Source: Desulfoferula mesophila
GTDB lineage: Bacteria; Desulfobacterota; Desulfarculia; Desulfarculales; Desulfarculaceae
Assembly: GCF_037076455.1 (NCBI RefSeq)
Contig: NZ_AP028679.1
Coordinates: forward strand, 325,501 to 389,500
Reading direction: 5' to 3'
Length of the DNA stretch: 64,000 nucleotides
In this document: piece by piece, positions 25,895-35,049 of the stretch
Layout of the letters: every line of letters begins with the position of its first letter
How positions within the stretch are numbered: the first letter of the stretch is position 1
Made by a program: the position numbers and the translations under genes
The notes under the pieces: generated by a model
Databases searched by the model: none
Told to the model about the DNA's origin: nothing
The model's input: the letters and a program-made list of their open reading frames with translations, nothing else

Positions 25895-26539
25895 ATGCTT
25901 TATTTACGCCTTATAATAGCGACCCTGACGATGCTGGCGGTCCTGGCCGCCGGAGGGGCAGAGGCCCGGGCCGAGGCCCCGCCCCAGGTAATCGCCCAGG
26001 CCCAGGCCGACCTGGACGGCGACGGCCGGACGGAGACCCTGGAGGTGCTGCTGCTCCAGGGGGAGCGCCGCGACGACGCCGAGCCCTGGTGCGGCGCGGG
26101 GGACAAGTGGGAGGGCCGCTTCGCCCTGCGGGTGCGCCGGGGGCCGGCGGTCCTGACCCAGGCGCGCTGGGAGAGCTTGATCTATCCCCGCTGCTCCGTG
26201 GCGGCCGACGAAAGCTTCTTTTTCTGGGCCCCGCTCACCCTGCATTTGGCCGACTACAACGGCGACGGCCACCCGGACTTCAGCCTGGGGGTCTACGGTA
26301 ACTGCAACGGCAATTTCTATCGCCTGTTCACCCTGGGTCCCGACGGCCGCCTGGCCGAGCTGCCTACGCAGGGCGGCGGGGCGCTGACGGTGTCCGGCGC
26401 GGGGCACCACAACTCCACCCCTCTGATCCGGGTGGAAAAGGGGCTGCTGGTCAACACCTATTACGACCAGGCCAAGGGCGAGGAGGTGACGGTCCGCCGC
26501 CGTTGGCAAAACGGGCGCTTCGTGCCCGTGGCCCCCTGA
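25895..26539 (+). CDS. Exported protein with EF-hand-like/VCBS calcium loops
   Basis: 214 residues from ATG 25895, which begins a clear signal peptide (MLYLRLIIATLTMLAVLAAG...ARA). Two loops, DLDGDGRTETLEVLL and DYNGDGHPDFSLGVYG, follow the DxDGDG calcium pattern of FG-GAP/VCBS repeats. Four Cys in the mature region may pair in the periplasm. The upstream ATG at 25802 would bury the signal peptide and is rejected. Function unknown. Confidence 0.7.
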   Translation: MLYLRLIIATLTMLAVLAAGGAEARAEAPPQVIAQAQADLDGDGRTETLEVLLLQGERRDDAEPWCGAGDKWEGRFALRVRRGPAVLTQARWESLIYPRCSVAADESFFFWAPLTLHLADYNGDGHPDFSLGVYGNCNGNFYRLFTLGPDGRLAELPTQGGGALTVSGAGHHNSTPLIRVEKGLLVNTYYDQAKGEEVTVRRRWQNGRFVPVAP

Positions 26540-26739
26540 CCTCTCCGCCGCCCGCCGGCGGATAAAAGCGGGGTTGGCCATCTGGCCACTGAAAAGGCGA
26601 ATGCGGGTATATTGGTATACAACGCATGACGCTTTGAGGTTCTATTGGGGTAGCCGTCATGAATCCAAACTTTCGCGTTGTCCGGCGGTTCATGGGCGGT
26701 AGGCAATAACAAGGCAGATTTGGCTGAATGGAGACGGGC

Positions 26740-27327
26740 GTGAGAAAAGAACGCTTTTTTAAGGTCGGCGTGGTTGCAGCGTTGGTGTTGGGCCTGATCC
26801 TGGCGGTGGGGACCGCCCAGGCCATGACCAAGAAGGAAGCGGACCAAACGCGGGCGGAGATCCGCAAAATGGCCCAAGAGACTTTGTCCCGCTTGTATAA
26901 GCTGCGGCCCTCGGCCAAAGGGGCCATTTCCAGTGCGGCCGGTTACGCGGTTTTCAGCAACTTCGGCACCAAGATTTTCTTTTTCGGCGGGGGCGCGGGC
27001 AAGGGCGTCGCCGTGGATCAAAAGACCAAAAAGGAAACCTTCATGAAGATGGTCGAGGCTCAGGCCGGGCTGGGCCTGGGGGTGAAGAAGTACCGGGTGG
27101 TAATAGTCTTCGAGCGCCAGAAGGACTTGAACCAATTCGTGAACTCCGGCTGGGAGTTCGGAGGACAGACCTCGGCGGCGGCGAAGTATGGCAGCGACGG
27201 CGGCGCCTTTGCCGGGGCCATTTCGGTTTCACCGGGGGTATGGATGTACCAGTTGACCGATTCGGGCCTGGCCCTGGAGCTAACCGGCAAGGCCACCAAG
27301 TATTACAAGGACAGCGATTTGAACTGA
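26740..27327 (+). CDS. SYLF/Ysc84-type lipid-binding exported protein
   Basis: 195 residues from GTG 26740, with GGAG 6 nt upstream; an ATG at 26728 without a ribosome site is the alternative. A signal peptide (RKERFFKVGVVAALVLGL...AQA) is followed by the SYLF domain: GYAVFSNFGTKIFFFGGGAGKGV, AQAGLGLGVKKYRVVIVF and a C-terminal GLALELTGKATKYYKDSDLN. Such domains bind phosphoinositides in eukaryotes; bacterial members are periplasmic and mostly uncharacterised. Monocistronic, with a terminator-like hairpin following. Confidence 0.85.
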   Translation: MRKERFFKVGVVAALVLGLILAVGTAQAMTKKEADQTRAEIRKMAQETLSRLYKLRPSAKGAISSAAGYAVFSNFGTKIFFFGGGAGKGVAVDQKTKKETFMKMVEAQAGLGLGVKKYRVVIVFERQKDLNQFVNSGWEFGGQTSAAAKYGSDGGAFAGAISVSPGVWMYQLTDSGLALELTGKATKYYKDSDLN

Positions 27328-27346
27328 GCGGGTTTTTCGCCGTCAG

Positions 27347-27385
27347 AGGGCCGGGGCGCGAGAGGCGCCGCGGCCCTTTGCTTTG
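27347..27385 (+). terminator. Probable terminator after the SYLF gene
   Basis: AGGGCC (27347-27352) pairs with GGCCCT (27372-27377) around an inner GGGCGC/GGCGCC stem; the tail TTGCTTT is only moderately T-rich. Confidence 0.6.
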
Positions 27386-27427
27386 GGGCCCACGAAGAAG
27401 GGCCCAAGGCCCGGGCGACGACGGGGA

Positions 27428-29104
27428 CTAAAACAGGGCCAGGGTGAACCCCTTGGGGCCGGTGCTGGTCACGTAGTCGGGCGGGGGCAGCTTGGGCAGC
27501 ATTCTTTGGGCCACGTCGCTGCGTATGATCAAGGCGGTGTTGCCCCGGTTGCGCGAGATGAGCCGGCTGGCTGCGGGCAGGCGCAAATGCCGCTTGCGAG
27601 AGTCGGGGTAGGAGAGCCCGTACTTCAGCTCGCCGGGGCTGTCCAACACGTAAACGTCGGCGCGGCGCAAATAGCAGCAAGTGGCGGCGGCGGCATCCTG
27701 ACCCGCGATCACCACGGTGCCCGGCTTTATGGGATGCCCTTCGAGGCGAAAGAGGGGGCCGGGATCCGAAGCCTGCAGGGTAAGGTCCGGCATCAACCAC
27801 GGCGCGGTGGCCAAAAGCAGCAGCGGGGCGATAGCCAAGGTCACGATTTTTCTTTTGACGCCGGTGGCTCTGACGGCTCCCAAGCAGATGGCGACAAAAA
27901 AGACGAGGCCGCCCGCGGCCAGCAGGGTTTTCCAGGCGGCTCCATAGAGGTGGAAGCCCTGGAAACCGAAAATTTGCACGTAGAGCAGGGCCAACAGGAC
28001 CAGGGCCAAAAACGCCGCCAGAATCATCACCCCCAGGTTGAACAGCTTGACCTTGCCCCGCTCCAGGGTGTTGGCCAGCCCCTGGGACAGGAGTATGGCC
28101 AAAGGCGGCACGCAGGGCAGGATATAGGTCAGCAGCTTGCCCTTGCTGAGGGAAAAGAACAGGAAGGGCAGGACGAACCAGCACAGGGACAGGCGCAACA
28201 CCGAATTTTTGCGATCCGGCTCGGCCATGCGCCGCTTGACACCGGCCACCGCGGTGGGGAGCACGAAGGCCCAAGGCAAGAACATCCCGGGAGCGGCGAG
28301 GAAAAAGAACCAGAAGGACCTTTTGTGCTGGGCGCTGTCGGCCAGAAAACGGTGGATGTGCTCGTACCAGGCGAAGCGCACCCAAAAGTCCGGCTCCCGC
28401 AAGTGGACCAGGATGCTCCAGGGCAGGGCCACGGCTATGGCGGCCAACAGCGGCGGCCAACCCAGCCGCCACAACTCCCTGAGGCGCTTCTGCCAGAGAA
28501 GGTAGGGGAAAAGCGCCAGCACCGGCAAGACGAAGCCCAGGAAACCCTTGGTGAGAAAGGCCAGGCCGCTGGCGGCTCCCGCCAACAGCAGGAAAGTTAT
28601 TTCCCTGCCCGAGCCTCGCTGCGCCTGGGTGGCGAAAAAAAAGGCGGTGATACAGGCCGTTATGAAAAAGGAAAACATGCCGTCCAGCAGGGCAAAGGTG
28701 CCCACGCCGACCACCAGGAAACAGGTGATATAAATAAGCGCGGAAGACGTGGCCAACCAGTGATCCGCTTCGGGATCTCGGCCGCCGCCCCGCAGGACCA
28801 ACAGGTAGATCAAAAGGGCGCTGAGCCCCACGGCCAAGGCCGAAGGCAGCCGTAGCGCGAAGCTGTTTTCCCCGAAGATAAGGATGGAGGCGGCCTGGGC
28901 CCAGTAACCGAACACCGGTTTTTCAAAATAGCGCAGGCCGTTCAGGCGCGGGACCACCCAGTCGCCGCTGGCGATCATTTCCCGAGGAATCTCGCCGTAG
29001 CGGGTTTCGTCCGGAATAAGAAGTTCCCTGGCTCCTAAGGGGAACAGGTATACCAGCAGAAAAAGAGCCAGCGGAATCAGGGGCAGAGCTTTGCTTGGGC
29101 GCAC
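27428..29104 (-). CDS. ArnT-like GT83/PMT-family membrane glycosyltransferase
   Basis: 558 residues with about 12 membrane helices. The first periplasmic loop carries the GT-C motif IPDETRYGEIPREMIASGDW (catalytic acidic DE) and then LNGLRYFEKPVFGYW, closely like ArnT, which moves a sugar from undecaprenyl phosphate to lipid A. It starts at GTG 29104 without a strong ribosome site. Isolated from other lipid-A modification genes here, so the donor sugar (aminoarabinose or other) is uncertain. Confidence 0.88.
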   Translation of the reverse strand: MRPSKALPLIPLALFLLVYLFPLGARELLIPDETRYGEIPREMIASGDWVVPRLNGLRYFEKPVFGYWAQAASILIFGENSFALRLPSALAVGLSALLIYLLVLRGGGRDPEADHWLATSSALIYITCFLVVGVGTFALLDGMFSFFITACITAFFFATQAQRGSGREITFLLLAGAASGLAFLTKGFLGFVLPVLALFPYLLWQKRLRELWRLGWPPLLAAIAVALPWSILVHLREPDFWVRFAWYEHIHRFLADSAQHKRSFWFFFLAAPGMFLPWAFVLPTAVAGVKRRMAEPDRKNSVLRLSLCWFVLPFLFFSLSKGKLLTYILPCVPPLAILLSQGLANTLERGKVKLFNLGVMILAAFLALVLLALLYVQIFGFQGFHLYGAAWKTLLAAGGLVFFVAICLGAVRATGVKRKIVTLAIAPLLLLATAPWLMPDLTLQASDPGPLFRLEGHPIKPGTVVIAGQDAAAATCCYLRRADVYVLDSPGELKYGLSYPDSRKRHLRLPAASRLISRNRGNTALIIRSDVAQRMLPKLPPPDYVTSTGPKGFTLALF

Positions 29105-29335
29105 TTTATCGGGCAGTCTCGTTTTGAGGTCTCGTATTCTGGTTTAGGGTTCCGCTACCGCTATCGGTGACCGCGTGTCTCGCCAAATGAGCTGTTTTAA
29201 TTGCCCAGGGTCAACCAAAATACCCCATCAAACGAATATTGGCAATAGTTTGGCTGGGCGCTCGGGCGCGCCCTCAAGTGCCGCGAAACGGACCGGAATC
29301 CGACCGATCACGGATGTGGCGCGAGCGGACCAAGG

Positions 29336-29370
29336 AAAAAGGCCGCAACGCGGGTAGCGCTACGGCCTTT
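29336..29370 (-). terminator. Terminator downstream of tRNA-Ser(GGA)
   Basis: On the minus strand AAAGGCCG (29370-29363) pairs with CGGCCTTT (29345-29338) and is followed by TTTTT-rich sequence. The loop contains a further TAGCGCTA palindrome. Confidence 0.8.
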
Positions 29371-29377
29371 GAAACTC

Positions 29378-29471
29378 TGGCGGAGAGAGAGGGATTCGAA
29401 CCCTCGGTACACCTTTTGGGCGTACACACGATTTCCAGTCGTGCACCTTCGGCCAGCTCGGTCATCTCTCC
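29378..29471 (-). tRNA. tRNA-Ser (anticodon GGA), CCA encoded
   Basis: 94 nt on the minus strand. Acceptor GGAGAGA (29471-29465) pairs with TCTCTCC (29388-29382), discriminator G, CCA encoded at 29380-29378. The anticodon loop reads CTGGAAA between CGA and TCG stem ends, giving GGA. A long variable arm and the GGTTCGAATCC T-arm are present, as expected of type II tRNA-Ser. Confidence 0.96.
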
Positions 29472-29499
29472 ATATGCTTAGTTATTCAAAGTAAAGGCA

Positions 29500-29528
29500 G
29501 AGATACCCGAAAGCCGGGTGGATGTCAA
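29500..29528 (-). promoter_or_regulatory. Candidate promoter of tRNA-Ser(GGA)
   Basis: On the minus strand TTGACA (29528-29523) is separated by exactly 17 bp from TATCTC (29505-29500). Transcription would begin about 20 bp before the tRNA 5' end. Confidence 0.6.
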
Positions 29529-29580
29529 CCTGGGCAGCCAAGGTTTTTGGCGGGTCGCCGGGTTTGGCATCTGCTCCGGC

Positions 29581-30750
29581 TCAGTCCATCAGCCGGCGCA
29601 GGCCTTGAGCGGCCAGTTCCAGGGTCTCGGCCTTCTTGCAGAAGCAGAAGCGCACCTGGGTGTGGCCCAGTTCGGGCCGGGAGTAAAAGCTGGAGCCGGG
29701 CACCGTGGCCACCCCGGTAAGCTCGATGAGCTTCAGGGCCATGGCCGTGTCGTCGGCGTAGCCGTAGCGCTCCATGAGGTGGGCCACCTCGGTGATGATG
29801 TAATAGGCGCCCTTGGGCAGGTTGGGGTTGAAGCCCAGTTCCTCCAGCACCCCGAAGAGCTGGTCGCGGCGCTCAAGATACAAGCCGCTGAGGCCCTGGT
29901 AATAGGAATCGGGCAGGCGAAGCCCGGCGGCGCAGGCCTCTTGCAGGGGATGGGCCGCGCCCACGGTGAGGAAGTCGTGCACCTTGCGCACCGCCGTGGT
30001 CACCTCCGGCGGGGCGATGACCCAGCCCACCCGCCAGCCGGTGGCCGAAAAGGTCTTGGACATGGAGTTGACGGTGATGCCCAAATCCTCCATGCCCGGC
30101 AGGGCGGCGGGGGAGATGTGCTCCTCGCCGTCGTAGAGAATGTACTCGTAGATCTCGTCGTTGATCAGGTAGGCGTCCCAGCGGCGGCACAGCTCGGCGA
30201 TGGTGGTTAGCTCCTGGCGGGAAAACACCTTGCCGGTGGGGTTGTTGGGGGTGTTGACCACGATGGCCTTGGTCTTGGGGCCAAAGGCGGCGGCCAGCTC
30301 GTCCGGGTCGAAGCTCCAGTGGGGGGGCCGCAGGGTGACGTAGCGGGGAGTGGCCCCGGAGAGCAGGGTGTCCGGGCCGTAGTTTTCATAAAACGGCTCG
30401 AAGATCACGATCTCGTCGCCGGGGTTGATGATGGCCTTGAGCGCGGCCAGCATGCCCTCGGTGGCCCCGCAGGTCACGGTGATCATGCTTTCGGGGTCCA
30501 CCTCCAGGTGGTTGTAGGCCCTGGCCCGGTCGGCGATGGCCAGGCGCAGGTTGGGGGTGCCCCAGGTAACGGCGTATTGGTTGTAGCCGTCCTGGATGGC
30601 CCGAATGGCCGCCTCCTTGACCTCCTCGGGGGTGTCCCAGTCAGGGAAGCCCTGGGCCAGGTTGATGCCGCCGTGCTGGGCGCAGACCCGGCTCATGCCC
30701 CGGATCACCGATTCGCCGAAACGCAAGGTTAGTTCATTGACCGGCTTCAA
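29581..30750 (-). CDS. Class I/II PLP aminotransferase (AspC/methionine or kynurenine aminotransferase type)
   Basis: 389 residues. NLAQGFPDWDTPEEVKEAA, the NQYAVTWGTPNLRLAIA substrate loop, TCGATEGMLAALKA, NTPNNPTGKVFSRQEL and the PLP lysine in NSMSKTFSATGWRVGWV are all present; the C-terminal RFCFCKKAETL contains the substrate-carboxylate Arg. The sequence resembles broad-specificity YbdL/kynurenine aminotransferases that use Met, Phe or Tyr, but substrate is not proven. Confidence 0.9.
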   Translation of the reverse strand: MKPVNELTLRFGESVIRGMSRVCAQHGGINLAQGFPDWDTPEEVKEAAIRAIQDGYNQYAVTWGTPNLRLAIADRARAYNHLEVDPESMITVTCGATEGMLAALKAIINPGDEIVIFEPFYENYGPDTLLSGATPRYVTLRPPHWSFDPDELAAAFGPKTKAIVVNTPNNPTGKVFSRQELTTIAELCRRWDAYLINDEIYEYILYDGEEHISPAALPGMEDLGITVNSMSKTFSATGWRVGWVIAPPEVTTAVRKVHDFLTVGAAHPLQEACAAGLRLPDSYYQGLSGLYLERRDQLFGVLEELGFNPNLPKGAYYIITEVAHLMERYGYADDTAMALKLIELTGVATVPGSSFYSRPELGHTQVRFCFCKKAETLELAAQGLRRLMD

Positions 30751-30849
30751 AGCGCGCTACTCCCCGCCTGGGCCGCCCGCCCCGGCGGCGCGGCGAAGTT
30801 ACTGGGTAAAAGGCAAGGCTATCTCAAAGTCGCCCCTCAGGCAAAACAA

Positions 30850-31026
30850 TCATTGCTCGCCCTGCAGGCGGGGGCAGGCCTCGGCCACCCGGCCCAGGGC
30901 CTGCACCACGCCGCGAAGGATTTCCAGCACCTGGGTGGGGTGCGGCTGGCCTTCGTTGTGCATTACCTGATAGGCCTCTTCCACCCGCGCTTGCAGGCTT
31001 TTGATGGTTGGGCGCATATCTTCCAT
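30850..31026 (-). CDS. Small hypothetical protein coupled to the GT-C gene
   Basis: 58 residues from ATG 31026, MEDMRPTIKSLQARVEEAYQ then a helical remainder ending CPRLQGEQ. AAGGAG lies just upstream and the ATG begins 2 nt after the stop of the large membrane gene, so translation is probably coupled. It looks like a soluble two-helix protein. Not recognised. Confidence 0.6.
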   Translation of the reverse strand: MEDMRPTIKSLQARVEEAYQVMHNEGQPHPTQVLEILRGVVQALGRVAEACPRLQGEQ

Positions 31027-31028
31027 GC

Positions 31029-34000
31029 TCACTCCTTGCTTTGCCGCCAGGCGGCCAGGGCGTCCAGGCGCGGGGCCAACACGCTCCAGCGCCAAGCGAA
31101 CTCGGCCCCCAGGTCGGGCTCCAGGCGTAGCGCCTTGATCCGGTTGCCCGGCGCGTCCAGCTTAAACTCCAGGAACACCGGCCCCTGGTTTACCAGCAAG
31201 CCGATTTCCGCTTGGCTTTGGCCCGCCGCCAGGGGAACCTGGGCCAGCACGGCGGCGTGGTCCCAGCCCAGGGAGCGCACCGTCAGGCGGGCGGAGGCCT
31301 CCAGGGGAGCGTCCAGCTCCAGCCTCAGGCGCAGCGGGCCGGGCAGGAAAGGCTGGGAGAGGGTCAGGCGGCTGCCTTGGGGGGTGCTCTCCAGCTTGGC
31401 CGGGGGCCAGCCCCGGTCGCCCGCCCCATCGGGCCATTCCAGGCGCTCCCAATACAGCAGGGCCGGGGGCAGGTTGCTCAGCTTGCCCAGGGCCCCGGCC
31501 AGGGCCGGACCGCCGCCCGCATGGGCCAAGGAGCGGTAGGCGGCCAGGAAACCGGGATGCTCGGCCCGCAGCCGAGTCAGGGCCGCCTCGGCCGCCTGGC
31601 GTTTGCCCGCTTCCAAGAGGGCGGCCACGGCCATCAACCGGGCCTCGGCCGGGGCCCCCGGCCCCAGGCGGGCGGCCAGATCGGCCATGGCCTTCCACTC
31701 GCCCCGGCGCAACAAGAGGGGCAGGGCGGTCTCGGGTTGGGGGAACAGCCCCACCCACACAAAGGCCCCCTCGGGGTGGCGGCGGCCCTCCAGCTTGTAG
31801 GCCCTGATCCGGGGGGGCACCAGCCGTGGCCAGGGGCGCACCCGCCCGCTGAGGGTGCGGTCCCACTCCAGGTCCAGGGGCAGGCCCAGCTCCGGGGCCC
31901 AGAACAGGCGGGCCCGGCCCCGCCCCAGGGCGGCGAAGGTCATCTCCCCCGGCGATTGGGGGCTGATGAGCCACAGGTCCTGCTTGAAACCCAGGCCGCG
32001 ATCCAGGCGGCGGCCCACCAACAGATCCCGGGGCCGGGAGCGGGCCCAGGGGGTGGTGAGGTAGGCGGGCTGGGGCAGGTCCACCCGCACGTGGGGCAGG
32101 ATTACCTGGTTTTGATAGTCGGGCATCGCCGGGACGTATAGGGCTATCTCCGGGTTTTCCCAGTAATAATTGCGCGCGGCGAACAGCTGCACCGGGCGCA
32201 GCCAGGCCTGGGGCGGGGGCGGCTGCCACCAGAAGCGCTCCAGGGCCAGCACCTCCAGCGCGGCCGCCTCGGGGCGTCCCCGGTCGCCCAGATCGTCGCG
32301 CAGCAGCCACTTGTGGGAGCGGGGGTAGACCTCGGGTGTCAGCCAACGGCCGTTGCTCGCCGGGTACTCGCCGGCCATGAGTTGCCCCGGGGCCAATACC
32401 CTGGCCACCCAGCGCCCGGCCAGTTGGCCGGTGGCGGGCAGGCGGGCCTGCCAGGCGTCGCCCAGGGCCAACAGGCCCTGCCAGACCAGGAAGATGGCCA
32501 CCAGGCCCAGCACCGCCCCCCGCCAGGGACGGCCGCTGAAGGCCTGGAACACCAGGGCCAGCAGGGCGGCCAGGGGCAGGGCCAGGAAGGGGGTGAGGTT
32601 GACCAGGTCCCACTCGCGCAGATAGCCCAGGCGCACCCAGACCAGGGCCAGGGCGGCCAGGGCGGCCAACAGGGCCAACAGGTCGGCCTTTTTGTGGCGC
32701 AGCAGCAAAAGGAACAGGCCCGCCCCGGCCAAGAGCGGCCAGGTCGTGCCCACCCGGCGGGTCAGGGCCTCCCAGGCATAGGTCAGGCTGAGCAGGGCGT
32801 CCTGGTTTTGGGCGGCCGGGTTTTGACTGGCGACGATTTGCATGAGATCCGCCCACCAGCGGGCCGGGTCCACCCAGAACAGGGGCGAGAGCAGCAGGCA
32901 GCCCAGCACCAGGCCCAGGCCCAAGGTGATCAGCGGAGCCCAGCCTCCCCAGGGGCGGCGCAGGCCCCAGGCGGCCAGGGCCAGGATGATCACGTAGCCG
33001 CCGTAGACCTTGGCCGCCACCGCCGCGCCGGCGGCCAGACCGGCGACGAGGTAGTCCCACCAGCGGCCCTCTTGCAGTATGCGCGCCGCGAAGAGAAAGG
33101 CCAGCCACACCGCCAGGGTTTGGGGCACCTCGCCCATGAGCTGGCGGGAATAGGTGAGCTGCAGGGGGTCCAGGGCCAGCAGCAATCCGGCCAACAGACC
33201 GGCCCCCAGGCCCCAGAGGCGACGGGCCGCCAAAAAGCCCAGCAGGGGCAACAAGGACCCCAGGGTGGCCTGCAGGCAGGTGGCGAAAAGCACGTAGGCG
33301 TGCCAGCCCTCGCCGCCCGTGGCCCAAAGGTGCCAAGGGGAATCAGGTGAGAAAATCCAGGCGCTTAGCCGTCCCAAGGCCGCGTAGAGGTACACGTGGC
33401 CCAGGGGGTAGCTCATGGGCGGGGTCAAATCTCCGCGCATGAAGGCGGGCAGCAGGGCCAGTTGCTTGGGGGTGTCCACGTGGGAGAGGAAATCGGGCCA
33501 GCCGTGGGCCACCCCGGCCAGGCGCAGCCCCAGGCCCAGGGCCAGGATGCCCGCCAGGGCCAGGCCGCCCCAGGGCATGGCCGGGCGGGCGTCTTGGGGT
33601 TCCAGGGCCAGGCGGCGGGCCAGGGCCACGAAGTAAAGGGCTCCCAGCAGGGAGGTGGGCGCCAACCAAACCGGAGGGCCGGGCCCCAGGGCCCCCCACA
33701 ACAGCAGCCAGGCCGGAGTCAGGGCGGCCAGGGCCCAGCCAGCGGCCCACAGGGCCAGGGGGCGGGCGAGCATCAGGGCCAGGAGCGCGGCGGGCAGCAG
33801 CCACATGAGAGGCAGGCGGGAGAAGGTTTCCCAGGCCAGCCAGGCCAAGGGGGCGAGCCCCAGGAGGGACCAGGCGGCCGGCGACGGCCCTCCGACCTCG
33901 CGCCGCTCCCCCAGCCGGTCCAGGCCCCAGGCCAACAGCCCGCCCAGCAGGGCCCCGGCCAAAAGGCCGGCCGGCAGGCGCAGCCAGGCCTGGGCCCAGC

Positions 34001-34118
34001 CGTCCCAGCTAAGGAAGTACAACTGGCTCTTGAGCCCCAGGAGCCCCCCGGCCAGCCAGGCGGGGCCCAAGGCGGCCCAGGGCGGGCGGGCCAGCTTTTT
34101 AGGCAGTGGCATGCGCAT
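31029..34118 (-). CDS. Very large GT39/PMT-like membrane glycosyltransferase with C-terminal globular region
   Basis: About 1029 residues from ATG 34118 (or ATG 34112). The first 570 residues hold many Leu/Ala-rich membrane helices; the early loop DFLSHVDTPKQLALLPAFMRG and RQLMGEVPQTLAVWLAFLFA resemble the Asp-containing periplasmic loops of dolichol-phosphate-mannose-type GT-C enzymes. The last 450 residues are soluble, with an alpha-helical repeat-like segment (EARLMAVAALLEAGKRQAAEA) and a beta-rich end. A terminator at 34169-34204 lies inside the longer frame (ATG 34217), which is why that start is rejected. Probably a lipid-linked-sugar transferase in the inner membrane; acceptor unknown. 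Confidence 0.75.
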   Translation of the reverse strand: MRMPLPKKLARPPWAALGPAWLAGGLLGLKSQLYFLSWDGWAQAWLRLPAGLLAGALLGGLLAWGLDRLGERREVGGPSPAAWSLLGLAPLAWLAWETFSRLPLMWLLPAALLALMLARPLALWAAGWALAALTPAWLLLWGALGPGPPVWLAPTSLLGALYFVALARRLALEPQDARPAMPWGGLALAGILALGLGLRLAGVAHGWPDFLSHVDTPKQLALLPAFMRGDLTPPMSYPLGHVYLYAALGRLSAWIFSPDSPWHLWATGGEGWHAYVLFATCLQATLGSLLPLLGFLAARRLWGLGAGLLAGLLLALDPLQLTYSRQLMGEVPQTLAVWLAFLFAARILQEGRWWDYLVAGLAAGAAVAAKVYGGYVIILALAAWGLRRPWGGWAPLITLGLGLVLGCLLLSPLFWVDPARWWADLMQIVASQNPAAQNQDALLSLTYAWEALTRRVGTTWPLLAGAGLFLLLLRHKKADLLALLAALAALALVWVRLGYLREWDLVNLTPFLALPLAALLALVFQAFSGRPWRGAVLGLVAIFLVWQGLLALGDAWQARLPATGQLAGRWVARVLAPGQLMAGEYPASNGRWLTPEVYPRSHKWLLRDDLGDRGRPEAAALEVLALERFWWQPPPPQAWLRPVQLFAARNYYWENPEIALYVPAMPDYQNQVILPHVRVDLPQPAYLTTPWARSRPRDLLVGRRLDRGLGFKQDLWLISPQSPGEMTFAALGRGRARLFWAPELGLPLDLEWDRTLSGRVRPWPRLVPPRIRAYKLEGRRHPEGAFVWVGLFPQPETALPLLLRRGEWKAMADLAARLGPGAPAEARLMAVAALLEAGKRQAAEAALTRLRAEHPGFLAAYRSLAHAGGGPALAGALGKLSNLPPALLYWERLEWPDGAGDRGWPPAKLESTPQGSRLTLSQPFLPGPLRLRLELDAPLEASARLTVRSLGWDHAAVLAQVPLAAGQSQAEIGLLVNQGPVFLEFKLDAPGNRIKALRLEPDLGAEFAWRWSVLAPRLDALAAWRQSKE

Positions 34119-34168
34119 GGTTTTTTGTAGCACAACCCGCCCCGGCTTGTCCCCATGGGGCTGAGGGC

Positions 34169-34204
34169 AAAAAACAAGGGCCTCTCGCCAGGAGAGACCC
34201 TTGT
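34169..34204 (-). terminator. Terminator of the HEAT-repeat gene
   Basis: On the minus strand ACAAGGG (34204-34198) pairs with CCCTTGT (34180-34174), with CTCTC/GAGAG continuing the stem inside, followed by a run of T. It lies between the HEAT gene and the large GT-C gene and rules out a start at 34217 for the latter. Confidence 0.85.
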
Positions 34205-34257
34205 CGCTTTGGGGCATTTTGCCGGTTCGGGGGAGAACCGGCCAACTTCCACGGCCC

Positions 34258-34800
34258 CTAACGGGAGCTAAGCATCGTGCCTATTACGTTATGCACCCGT
34301 CCTTTTGTCCGGGGGTAGGAGGCAAAAAGAATCCGCGAAGCCCGGTCGCAAGAGATTCTCCCGATGGCCGAGGCGGCGGCGCAGCGGACCATCACCCGCT
34401 CGTTAGGATTGTTGAGCAGGTAGGCCAGGGGGTAAACCGCCCTAGGATCGTTGATCTTGCCTAAGGCATGGGCGGCTATGCGCCTGATGGTGGGGTCCTC
34501 GTTGCTGAGCAAGGCAATGAGAGGCTCCACGGCCCGGGTTTCGCGGATGTCGCCCAAGGTGTAGACCGCCACGCAGCGCACCTGGTTGCAGGGTGCGGTC
34601 AGAAGTACCAGCAAGGTGTTGCGGTCCACCTCTTGGGCGACAGGAGTCATGAGACCCTTGGCGGCGGCCTCCTGGCAGACCGCCGTAATTTTATTTTGCA
34701 GATGGGGGGGCACTGAATGCCCACTGGCCGCCCCAGCCAGGGCGGGGATCAGGCATAACAGGGCCGCCAGCAGTCCGCTTCGTAATATGAAGCTTTTCAT
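34258..34800 (-). CDS. Exported HEAT-repeat protein
   Basis: 180 residues from ATG 34800, giving a signal peptide (MKSFILRSGLLAALLCLIPA...AGA). Three HEAT repeats follow: CVAVYTLGDIRETRAVEPLI, AAHALGKINDPRAVYPLAYL and CAAASAIGRISCDRASRIL, the last weaker. Such superhelices bind proteins; the partner is unknown. The longer frame to 34932 has no ribosome site and hides the signal peptide. A terminator follows. The 250 bp upstream hold no gene. Confidence 0.75.
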   Translation of the reverse strand: MKSFILRSGLLAALLCLIPALAGAASGHSVPPHLQNKITAVCQEAAAKGLMTPVAQEVDRNTLLVLLTAPCNQVRCVAVYTLGDIRETRAVEPLIALLSNEDPTIRRIAAHALGKINDPRAVYPLAYLLNNPNERVMVRCAAASAIGRISCDRASRILFASYPRTKGRVHNVIGTMLSSR

Positions 34801-35049
34801 TGCATCCGGCCCCTTGGAAAGATTTGCTTTGCGTTCTGGCTCTTCCTTCCCGTGTCCGGGGCGGAAGAACAGGCTCTTTGTATTGAGAATTAACGCACAT
34901 GAGGGGGTGGGTAAATGAGGGATCGGCCTCATTGGGCCGCCGGGAAATTCCCAGGCAAGGGGGGTATTTCACCCTATGGGATAATTATTGTAGCGATAAC
35001 GAATGGTTGTCTAGGCGCTCGGCGGCGGCGCCCGGCGCCCCTAAGCCGA

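Noticed and set aside
34118-34217. Longer N-terminus of the GT-C gene from ATG 34217
   Set aside because: A rho-independent terminator for the upstream gene lies at 34169-34204 within it.
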